Below are positions 22,104-30,552 of a stretch of 64,000 nucleotides of DNA, piece after piece (position 1 is the first letter of the stretch; each line of letters starts with the position of its first letter). Location: positions 60,268,081 through 60,332,080 of the forward strand of contig NC_088792.1 of assembly GCF_011386835.1 (NCBI RefSeq), given 5' to 3'. The position numbers were made by a program, and so were the translations under genes. The notes under the pieces were generated by a model that saw nothing but the letters and a program-made list of their open reading frames with translations, was not told the origin of the DNA and searched no databases. The stretch is from Chrysemys picta bellii. Taxonomy: Eukaryota; Chordata; Testudines; Emydidae.

Positions 22104-23370
22104 ATGGAGCCCGCTGCGACCATCGCTGCAGTTGTGGCCGCTCTCAACGTCTCGCAGCTTATCATAAAGGTTTCCCTGAGGCAGATGCAGAAAAGTCAGG
22201 CAAGGAGGCTACGGCACCGCGGTGATGTCCTGAAGTCTGAGAGTAGCACAGACCTGTCAGAAAGCAGGCGACCCAGCGCCGAGGACATCACAGTGGCAAT
22301 GGGTCATGTTGATGCCGTGGAACGGCGATTCTGGGCACGGGAGACAAGCACTGAGTGGTGGGACCGCATAGTGCTGCAGGTCTGGGATGAATCCCAGTGG
22401 CTGCGAAACTTTCGCATGCGGAAGGGAACTTTCCTGGAACTTTGTGAGTTGCTGTCCCCTGCCCTGAAGCGCAGTGACACCCGGTTGCGAGCTGCACTGA
22501 GTGTACAGAAGCGAGTGGCCATAGCCCTGTGGAAGCTTGCAACGCCAGACAGCTACCGGTCAGTCGCGAACCAGTTTGGGGTGGGCAAATCTACCGTGGG
22601 GGTTGTTGTGATGCAAGTAGCGAAGGCAATCGTTGATTGTGACCCTGGGAAACGTGGAGGCGATCATAGATGGCTTCGCAGCGATGGGATTCCCAAACTG
22701 CGGTGGGGCCATAGATGGAACTCACATCCCTATCCTGGCACCGGACCACCAGGCCACCCAGTACATTAACCGAAAGGGATACTTTTCCATGGTGCTGCAA
22801 GCACTGGTGGACCACAGGGGACGTTTTACCAACATCTACGTGGGATGGCCGGGCAAGGTTCATGACGCTCGTGTTTTCAGGAACTCTGGTCTGTTTAGAC
22901 GGCTGCAACAAGGTATTTACTTCCCGGACCACAAAATAACTGTTGGGGATGTGGAGATGCCTATAGTCATCCTCGGGGACCCAGCCTACCCGCTAATGCC
23001 CTGGCTCATGAAGCCCTATACTGGCGCCCTGGACACTGAAAAAGAACTCTTCAACTACCGGCTGAGCAAGTGCAGAATGGTGGTGGAGTGTGCTTTTGGC
23101 CGTCTCAAGGGGAGATGGAGAAGCTTACTGACTCGCTGTGATCTCAGCGAAACCAATATCCCCATTGTTATAGCAGCTTGCTGTGTGCTCCACAATCTCT
23201 GTGAGAGCAAGGGGGAGACCTTTATGGCGGGGTGGGAGGTTGAGGAAAATAGCCTGGCTGGTGATTACTCACAGCCAGACAGCCGGGCGATTAGAAGAGA
23301 CCAGCGGGAAGCGCTGTGCATCCGGGAGGCTTTGAAAGCAAAGTTCCTGAGTGAGCAGGGTAACCTGTGA
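22104..23370 (+). pseudogene. Harbinger (PIF-type) transposase A, one frameshift
   Basis: The enzyme cuts and rejoins the element ends using a DDE triad. The N-terminal half (22104 to about 22638) includes WLRNFRMRKGTFLELCELL and a helix-turn-helix-like segment SYRSVANQFGVGKSTVGVV. The second half (about 22640-23370) holds GGAIDGTHI (first Asp), GWPGKVHDARVF (second Asp) and MVVECAFGRLKGRW (Glu), as in the HARBI1/DDE_Tnp_4 family. A 17-nt deletion near 22638, relative to copy B, breaks the frame between halves. The rest is open to the stop at 23368. A polyadenylation signal AATAAA lies at 23486. Only this single lesion is visible. Confidence 0.92.
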
Positions 23371-24118
23371 TTTTATAGTTTGTGTACTGAGAAGCTAAAC
23401 CTGCCCCCGTTTCTTTACCCAGGTAATGTTGACTATCCTATCCAGTTACATACCCCCTTCACCCCCCCTCCAACACACGTGTCGAAATAAAAATAGTTCT
23501 ACTTTGTTAAAGCACACCGTTTTCTTTAATACTGTTTTCGCGGGAATTTTTTAAAACTGGGACGCAGACTGTGGTGCGGGGCGGGTCTAGTGTTGTGACG
23601 CGAATGCAGCTTCTAAACTCAAGGATTGACAGGCTCCGCTGCGGTGGGATGCTTGTTTCAACGGAGCCTGTCAACCCTCCTGATCGGGACTGTGTGTATG
23701 GGAGGTCTATTTGACTTTGTGGCAGGGGGAGGACGGTTACAGATCCCATGCTGTGTGGCTCTGTGATCCTGTCTAAGGACCGGCGCTTAAGATCTGTAAC
23801 TGCCCTCCCCCGCCACAAAGTCACAGAGCAACCCCCCCCCCCAACATTACATCAAAACAACCTCCCAGACTAACCGGGGCAACTAGTCACTGCATCACTG
23901 CACTGTGTATGTGCCCTGCTGCTGTGCCTGCCCCCGACTATGTACCCTGCCAAAGGAGACTGTCCTGTCCAATTTCCAACCCCCTTTCCCCTCCTCCTCC
24001 AAAAGAACATGATTGAAACAGTAGTTAACAGAAACGAATTTTTTATTATCAACTACACATGGCATTGGGAGGTGAAACTTGGACGTGGGCTTGTGTCAGG
24101 CGGGAAGGAAAGAACTTG
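23371..24118. other. Harbinger A central non-coding segment
   Basis: Lies between the convergent stops of the transposase and the Myb-like gene. It contains an imperfect inverted pair, about 23610-23700 and 23720-23830, with 'ctttgtggcaggggga' versus 'ccccgccacaaagtcac'. The polyadenylation signals for both genes are here or at its edges. An equivalent segment is in copy B (32760-33420). Confidence 0.6.
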
Positions 24119-26252
24119 TCAAATTTTGGGGAATGAGAGCCTTCTGCTACTAGAGCTCTCTGCAGGGGTGGAGTGAGAGTTAGCAGGGACTCTGCCGCCT
24201 CTCCTTCTTTGCACTTTGGGTGAGGTGGGTATGGGACTTGGTGGCGGGGGAGGGCGGTTAGAGATGGACTGCAGCGGGGCTCTGTCCTCCTGCCTCCGTT
24301 CCTGCAGAACATCCACAAGGCGCCGGAGCGTGTCCGTTTGCTCCCTCAGTAGTCCAAGCAGCGTTTGAGTCGCCTGCTGGTCTTCCTGCCGCCACCTCTC
24401 CTCCCGATCCATGTTGGCTTGGTGCATTCGGGTCAAGTTCTCCCGCCACTGGGTCTGCTGTGCTGCCTGGGCTTGGGAAGAGGCCATAAGCTCAGAGAAC
24501 ATGTCCTCCCGTGTCCTCTTCTTCCTACGCCTAATCCGCGCTAGCCTCTGGGAGTGTGATTCCAGGCTAGGTTGTGAGACAGTCGCAGACGGGGCTGTGG
24601 AAATGGGAAAAAGGGAGTGAATTCCTCAGAAAGATAAATGTAGTTGTGAACAAAGAACATAGTCTTTCTCTGTGAACAAGACCATGCACAGCACCTTTCA
24701 CATGCGCACTCAGCACAAGGTCGAATTCTCGGCCTTCGCATTCAGTGCCTGGGGTCTTGAACAGCACATTTGAGAAGCGGGGCAGCACAACGGAATTTCT
24801 GTTGCAGGCAGACATGGTAAGCCGTACACTTGTGGCAGTTTAAAACTTTTATATTACCACTGGCCTCATTTCACATTTAAATCAATGTCAGTCCCTGCTG
24901 CCAGCAATCCGGCAAGCGGGAACTCTGCCCCTGTCCCACCCCCTCGCGGCTGTCCCCGGGAATGATCCCTTTCGGCTGCCCCTCTCCCGCCTCCACCGCG
25001 TGGCTGCAAACCAGCGGTGACAGTTCTGTAAAGGAACGGGAAAGCAGTCCCAACACTAACATTCCCCTACCTAATTAAAAGCAGGTCACCATGGCCGACA
25101 TCACCCTGATGAGGATCTCCGAGAGCGACAAAGAGAGAATGCTCCGGGAAAGCCTCCAAAGACCAGGGCCGTATGCCGCCCTGCTGTGCAGAGCAATGAT
25201 CCCCGAGTACCTGATAATCTCGTGGCGCGGCAACGTGTCGTACTTCGGAGGACCCAATAAGGCCGCTCTCCCCAAGAACCTCATGCAACGGCTTTCAAGT
25301 TACCTCCAGGAGAGCTTCATCGAGATGTCCCAGGAGGATTACTGCTCTATCCCCGGACACATAGACCGCATTTTACTGTAGCTGCAGTAGCAGGGAATAA
25401 ACAGTAGAGCGGCTTGTGCAGGACAATCACTGAAAACTGGACATTGCTAGATTTCTTTTCAAAACTTGCACTGCCCCTTACTAAACCGTTAAGCGCCTAG
25501 GGCACACTAATCATGAACAACCCATTCTTTTAATTGTTAATATTCCTGTTTTGTTAAAAATAAATGTTTAGATGTTTACAACACTTACTGGCTGATCCTT
25601 CACCAGATTCTGTGTCCGGGGTAATGGCTGGGGACGCTTCGTAGGGGATCTCTGTAAGGGTGATGAAGAGATCCTGGCTGTCGGGGAAATCAGCGTTGTG
25701 AGAGCTGCCAACTGCCTCGCCCTCCTCATCTCCTTCCTCATCTTCCCCGTCCCCTAACATGTCTGAGGAACCGGCCGTGGACAGTATCCCATCCTCAGAG
25801 TCCACGGTCACTGGTGGGGTAGTGGTGGCGGCAGCACCGAGGATGGAATGCAGTGCCTCGTAGAAACGGGATGTCTGGGGATGGGATCCGGAGCGTCCGT
25901 TTGCCTCTTTGGTCTTCTGGTAGCCTTGTCTCAGCTCCTTGATTTTCACGCGGCACTGCGTTGCATCCCGGCTGTATCCTCTCTCTGCCATGTCTTTAGA
26001 GATCTTCTCGTAGATCTTTGCATTCCTTCTTTTGGATCGCAGCTCGGAAAGCACGGACTCATCGCCCCACACAGCGATGAGATCCAAGACTTCACGATCA
26101 GTCCATGCTGGGGCTCTCTTTCTATTCCCAGACTGCACGGCCATCACTGCTGGAGAGCTCTGCATCGTTGCCAGTGCTGCTGTGCTCGCCACAATGTCCA
26201 GACAGGAAATGAGATTCAAACTGGCCAGACAGGAAAAGGAATTCAAATTCAA
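24119..26252 (-). CDS. Harbinger Myb/SANT-like DNA-binding protein A, two exons
   Basis: Exon 1 is 26252-25589 and exon 2 is 24594-24119. The donor is GTAAGT (intron first base 25588) and the acceptor follows a pyrimidine tract ending CCCATTTCCACAG. Joining gives an open frame of 379 codons; a start at the internal MQSSPAVMAVQ (26165) is more likely, giving 350. Exon 1 encodes a trihelix-like Myb/SANT domain from APAWTDREVLDLIAVW through RDATQCRVKIKELRQGYQKTK. A tail rich in Asp/Glu follows. Exon 2 encodes a basic RRRKKRTREDMFSELM stretch, a Gln/Glu-rich coiled segment and a proline run. In Harbingers this partner escorts the transposase into the nucleus and binds the ends. It appears intact. 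Confidence 0.88.
24600..24822 (+). promoter_or_regulatory. Candidate 5' exon and splice donor of the nested gene
   Basis: Upstream of the nested 96-codon frame, on the same strand, the sequence GCAGACATGGTAAGC (donor at about 24819) is conserved in copy B (RC of about 31975-31995). It could end a non-coding first exon that splices to the AG before 25091. It could also simply be Myb intron sequence. The region between is well conserved between copies. Confidence 0.35.
25091..25381 (+). CDS. BEN-like third Harbinger protein, 96 aa, inside the Myb intron, antisense
   Basis: An uninterrupted frame lying wholly in the intron of the Myb-like gene but on the opposite strand. The start has a strong context (caccATGG) a few bases after an AG that could be a splice acceptor. 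An AATAAA follows the stop at about 25396. Residues 25-72 (PGPYAALLCRAMIPEYLI, then a Gly pair and NLMQRLSSYL) fit the outline of a BEN domain: a hydrophobic helix with 'RAxxPxxL', a glycine turn, then a helix of 'Lxxxxxxxl'. Copy B has the same 96-residue frame with ten differences, mostly conservative. By hand I count about 12 synonymous against 11 amino-acid-changing base changes, fewer changing ones than neutrality predicts. BEN membership is an inference. Confidence 0.7.
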   Translation: MADITLMRISESDKERMLRESLQRPGPYAALLCRAMIPEYLIISWRGNVSYFGGPNKAALPKNLMQRLSSYLQESFIEMSQEDYCSIPGHIDRILL

Positions 26253-26386
26253 ATTTTCCCGGGGCTTTTCCTGTGTGGCTGGTCAGAGCATCCGAGTTCG
26301 CACTGCTGTCCAGAGCGTCAACAGAGTGGTGCACTGTGGGATAGCTCCCGGAGCTATTAGCGTCGATTTCCATCCACACCTAGCCT

Positions 26387-26410
26387 AATTCGACATGGCC
26401 ATGTCGAATT
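26387..26410. promoter_or_regulatory. 24-bp perfect palindrome at the Myb-side end of Harbinger A
   Basis: The half-site AATTCGACATGG is followed directly by its reverse complement. It is the densest part of an array of TTCGAC/GTCGAA motifs in the terminal 180 bp of both ends. Copy B keeps the central 20 bp at 30397-30416. It is a likely binding site for the Myb-like protein or transposase. Confidence 0.6.
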
Positions 26411-26564
26411 TAGCGCTACTCCCCTCGTCGGGGAGGAGTACAGAAGTCGAATTAAAGAGACCTCTATGTCGAACTAAATAGCATCGCAGTGTGGACGGGT
26501 GCAGGGTTAATTCGATTTAACGGCGCTAACTTCGACATAAACGCCTAGTGTAGACCAGGCCTAG

Positions 26565-27185
26565 CATAGTAAGGCCAAACCTTTTAATTTAAAAAAGTTA
26601 TTAAAAATGCATAACCAACAAGCTCTAAAAGCAAAAATATTAAAAGTTAGCCCACTCCTTATATGGCACATAAAATCCTTCTAGCTACCCCAGACCTCGA
26701 GCTAGTGGGCTGGGGAGGGAGGGAAGCTATTGAACACCAGAGGTTGTACCAAGTAAACTCCTCAAAAATGGGTGTGCTTGTCCTTGCCTGTTGCTCTAAA
26801 GCCCTGTAGTAAAAACATTTTACTAAAATCCTGTATATAAAATAAATTAAATAATAAAACCAAATTACTGTATAATGGACAATGTGTATGTGTTAATTCC
26901 TAAAAAAAAGTGTTAGTGTTAGCAACCCGCTAGTAAACAAATGTAAATACTGTGTTTACCAATAATCACATTTACTGTTTGCCACAACCAAAAAAGTCTC
27001 AGCTTTGCCCAGTTAAAAAAAAAAAAAAGCTATGTAAAACCTGCAAAGCCGTAAAGGCCGCTTTAAATTAAAAAAAGGCCAAGTGTAAAAAAATCGTTGT
27101 TAAAAACATCTAAAAATGGCATATTAAAAACAAAGTAATGTTGCAAAAGCTAGAAAAGGCAGCCCACACTCTGAACACTAAGAGA
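26565..27185. other. ERV1 interior resumed (pol region), A-rich
   Basis: Continuation of ERV1 after Harbinger A. A-rich with stops in all frames and no readable domain until the integrase tail that begins at about 27186. Confidence 0.5.
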
Positions 27186-27299
27186 GTGGGTCCGTACTCC
27201 ATTGTAAATCACATCTCCCCAGTAGTGTACGAACTTCAGCTACCAGGTAAACTAAAATGGGCGCATGCCAATCAGCTCAAAACATATGCTTCTCCCTAG
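27186..27299 (+). pseudogene. ERV1 integrase C-terminal fragment
   Basis: The frame reads VGPYSIVNHISPVVYELQL, then a Lys/Trp-rich turn and HANQLKTYASP before TAG at 27297. This is the layout of the SH3-like C-terminal domain of retroviral integrase: 'GPY.V', a strand ending in VYEL, and 'HANQLK'. It fixes the end of pol and the reading direction of ERV1. The rest of integrase is lost or unreadable. Confidence 0.65.
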
Positions 27300-28728
27300 G
27301 TTTCGGGTCATGCCGTCGTGGGCCTCGGTTGTGGACCTGCCATCTGCCTGGACTGTCCGGGTCTCCATCTGCTCATGGGATTATCTGGATAATTATAATT
27401 ATGAGGAGAGAAAATACCTCCAAAGCCTCTCCCTGGTTCAAGCAAGTGATGGGGCCCAAGCCACAGTGTGGCATAAGGCTGGAGGGGAGGAGCCATAAAA
27501 GCAATGCATAGTCCAAATAAACACAGCAGGGCCACAGCAAAATACCTGGTGGGTGGCCCTGGACCCCAAAGGGGCAGACCCTGTTCCTCATGTGGTGGTC
27601 TGAAGCGAAATAAAAGGCCCTTTGGCGGGCAATAGCAAATATTAATCCCTAAATGCAATATCATTGTTGTAACCTCCCAAACCAGGCAAACAACATCCAT
27701 AACGGAAGCCAGGGTGGGCTGTAACGGGACAACTAATGGCTTAAAAAGTTTTTGTATTTGTCTCAGTTTCCCCAATAGGTGCATTTACATTGTCCCTTTT
27801 CTTTCATTTGCTTTGTTAACAGAACAGGCAGTAATAGCGAAAGCCCAGGAACACCACAAACAAAAGTGTTAAAACTGCTCCTGCTGCTTCAAGCCTTCAA
27901 AATCCTTCATTGTAATATAATGTATATATGGTGGCATATTTTTATAAAATTCCTTGGGTTTCCGATGTTTTTGTCCTCCTTTGTTAATTTTACCATTATC
28001 CAAAATTGGCCATGGTATAAAAGAAGGTCTATTGTCCATTGGCAAGGGGGCAATTGCAGCGCGTCATCCTGGAAGTGTGGCACCACGTATTACCTGGGTG
28101 ACACCTGGCAGCTATGGCCTATAAAGCCCCCTCAAATAATGTGTTAAAAAAAAAAAAAGCAATGCCAGGCCGCTTTTATGAGGTGGGTCAACACATCTGC
28201 TGAAAAGGGGAGGCATCGGGATACGCCCCCACTAAGGCACATATGTTTACCAATACCTCTGCGTGTGTCTGAAGGATCACCTACCCCAGGGTGCCCCTTG
28301 ATTTGCTGTTACACTCTCAGGTGCAACATTTTTCCGTGCATTGGCCCACAATTATGCCAAGTAAGGTTAATATTTCTAACTATATTGTGTTTAATTTTTC
28401 ATGGATTACGCCCAATGTTTTTCTCGCATTGACGCACGTCTGGGAGCAACTCACCATATTCCAGATAAATGCCGCCTCCTTTACAGAGTTGCAGCACATC
28501 TTCAATGTGGAGAAAGTCGCCTTTGCCACCGCCATTCGGATGGGGCATCTATGTCAACAAGGGAATGTGTTATGCTATGTTACTAATAAAGCCAGAAGCC
28601 ATTACTGGCTTGTGTATGCAATTGTTGCTGCCCTAATAATTTTGTTTGGGTTATATTGCTGCTTGTGTATAAGGCCAACGGTAACACTGGCCATGGTTTC
28701 AAAGGGAGGGTGGAAACCTAAGTGGTGA
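27300..28728 (+). pseudogene. ERV1 env remnant with transmembrane tail
   Basis: The region lies between the integrase end and the 3' LTR. The last readable frame (28291-28728, 145 codons) has a hydrophobic membrane segment HYWLVYAIVAALIILFGLYC followed by a short Cys-rich and basic tail, as in a retroviral transmembrane subunit. It is preceded by GNVLCYVTNKAR. Upstream, 27779-28147 holds potential N-glycosylation sites (NRT, NFT). Stops and frame changes break the gene. The tail resembles that of ERV2 at about 55980-56110. Confidence 0.55.
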
Positions 28729-28769
28729 CCCCTCAAAACAGAATGTTGATTCGGGGTCCAGGGGGGGAA

Positions 28770-29606
28770 TGTCACAATAAAACTGCCCCCCCAGGGGGTC
28801 CCCTGGGTAAGCACCAGTATTGTATATTGCTAATGCTTTTACATGCATTGGAACGGATTTTGGGAAGATTTGAAGGTGTGAGTGTGGAATGAAAGATTCC
28901 TTTGCAGGTTGTGAGAGGCCGCAGGGGGAGGAAGGGAGTAAGGAACGGGTTAACTTGATGATTCAGCTAGGCTCGAAGATAAGGAGTGAAATTGCCGCTC
29001 AAGGCCAATGCACACAAACAAGCTTCCTGCTGCCAAACAGCCAAAAACCTGTGGGAAAGAACTGAACCAAACAGACCTGTAAAACAAGAAAGATTGCAAA
29101 GGCCAGTGAGTTAAAAAACAATGGTCTTGCGTCCCTGAAGCCAGTGTGTTTTGGGGAACCTAAGGGAGCAACAGAAGTCCGGTTTGGACTAGTACAGAAA
29201 GCACGGGAGACGAGGATCCCTGGATGAAAATGCCCCCGGAAAAACCCAGGGCTTAATCTGAGAACTGAAGCAAGTCGGAGATCAACAGTGGACCCTGGAT
29301 GGCCTGTGCATAGGTCAGAACTCTCGTCCACCCTTCCCCCTCTTCTTCTTATGTTACACCCGGGCGTGGCCAGCCTTTGGTTGTGTGTGTGCGCGAGTAT
29401 GAAAGTGGGTGAGGGGTTGGGCACTAATGCTTTCTTCCTTCCTTTGAGTGACTTGGGAAAAACCCAGCACTCACTGCTGTTATTTAATTAATAAAGCTTT
29501 AAAATTAGTCACTTGGTGTGCTCCTTCATCTCCTCCCCTAACAATCCTGCAGCCTCAGCCTAATCACTTGACGCCTCAGACAGATTGGTAACATAAATCT
29601 GTCACA
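28770..29606 (+). repeat. ERV1 3' LTR (about 837 bp)
   Basis: Starts TGTCACAATAAAAC right after the polypurine tract 'ccagggggggaa' (28759-28769) and ends '...aaatctgtcaca'. An AATAAAGC polyadenylation signal lies at about 29490, followed by a GT-rich stretch. No matching left LTR is in the window, so the boundaries rest on the tract and the TG...CA ends. Confidence 0.65.
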
Positions 29607-29714
29607 ATAATGGGAACACTTTAGAGTTCTCTACAATTTACATTCCCATAGACCGGACTGTGGTGCCATGTAGACAAGCACTGAGATTTCTTCCCTCTCA
29701 TTTTTATGTGTTGT

Positions 29715-29990
29715 GGATGCAGGGCCGTCCTTAGGATTTATGGAGCCCTATGCAGTATTATTAAACCAGTGCCCTTATGCCTGACGTCAGCCCGGGCTCA
29801 TAGCCCGGTGCGGGGGTGGACGAGGCATCAAAGGATAGCGAGACGCCCAGCCCACCTCAGGGTGTCGGGGAGTCACAATTCCCTGCAGAGACCCCCGTAC
29901 CCTCTCCCTCATGCAGAATGGACATGCAGAAGGTACCTAATTAAAAGCACTAAACTTGGGAATAAAAAATGTCAGTCACAGGTTTTTTGA
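29715..29990. other. Unclassified dispersed-repeat-like segment
   Basis: Begins 'cagggccgtccttaggattt', an opening I have seen in reptile DNA-transposon-derived repeats, but no partner end or target duplication is found. Non-coding. Confidence 0.25.
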
Positions 29991-30084
29991 TATGCCCTGA
30001 AATTTGTCAGACATTTATTTGCAAAAACTTGGTAGTAAGGGCGAGTCAGCTGTCTTCCTGAATACAACATTAAATATTATGACA

Positions 30085-30242
30085 GGTTTCAGAGTAGCAG
30101 CCGTGTTAGTCTGTATCCGCAAAAAGAACAGGAGTACTTGTGGCACCTTAGAGACTAACAAATTTATTAGAGCATAAGCTTTCCGAAGAAGTGGGCTGTA
30201 GTCCACGAAAGCTTATGCTCTAATAAATTTGTTAGTCTCTAA
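30085..30242 (+). mobile_element. Penelope-like fold-back fragment with hammerhead-like motif
   Basis: Two opposed end pieces form an inverted repeat: 'ttagagactaacaaattt...aagcttt' and 'aaagcttatgctctaataaa...gtctctaa'. The loop between them, about 30183-30205, carries GTGGGCTGTAGTCCAC then GAAAGCTTATGCTC, a hammerhead-like stem II, GAAA and short stem III. Harbinger B starts directly after TAA in this sequence, so it inserted into the Penelope piece. Confidence 0.65.
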
Positions 30243-30552
30243 GGCCTGGTATACACTAGGCGTTTATGTCGAAGTTAGCGCCGTTAACATCGAATTAACC
30301 CTGCACCCGTCCACACCGCAAAGCTATTTAGTTCGACATAGAGGTCTTTTTAATTCGACTTCTGTACTCCTCCCCGACGAGGGGAGTAGCGCTAATTTCG
30401 ACATGGCCATGTCGAATTAGGCTAGGTGTGGATGGAAATCGACACTAATAGCTCCGGGAGCTATCCCACAGTGCACCACTCTGTTGACGTTCTGGACAGC
30501 AGTCCGAGCTCGGATGCTCTGACCAGCCACACAGGAAAAGCCCCGGGAAAAT

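Larger units (their letters stand above)
21722..26561 (+). mobile_element. Harbinger DNA transposon A, 4840 bp, both ends present
   Basis: The terminal inverted repeats GGCCTTGTCTACACTA and TAGTGTAGACCAGGCC differ at one position. It is flanked by a 3-bp duplication TAG (21719-21721 and 26562-26564). It carries a DDE transposase on the plus strand and, facing it, a two-exon Myb/SANT-like gene on the minus strand, the standard Harbinger gene pair. It also holds a third frame nested in the Myb intron. It is inserted in ERV1. Confidence 0.95.
19200..29606 (+). mobile_element. Endogenous retrovirus ERV1, decayed, interrupted by Harbinger A
   Basis: Pieces in retroviral order on the plus strand: a leader, a gag start (19597), A-rich unreadable sequence where pol should be, an integrase C-terminus (27186-27299), an env region ending at 28728, a polypurine tract (28759-28769) and a 3' LTR (28770-29606). 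Harbinger A lies inside the pol region. No left LTR is found before 19200, so the 5' end is lost. Total retroviral sequence is about 5.5 kb, so much of pol is deleted. Confidence 0.7.

Noticed and set aside
24567..24815. 82-codon frame in the Harbinger Myb intron, open in both copies
   Set aside because: Its differences between copies (N/Y, V/G, F/C, K/I, F/S, P/H) are not conservative, unlike the nested 96-codon frame, and it ends in the exon 2 region out of phase. Probably non-coding.
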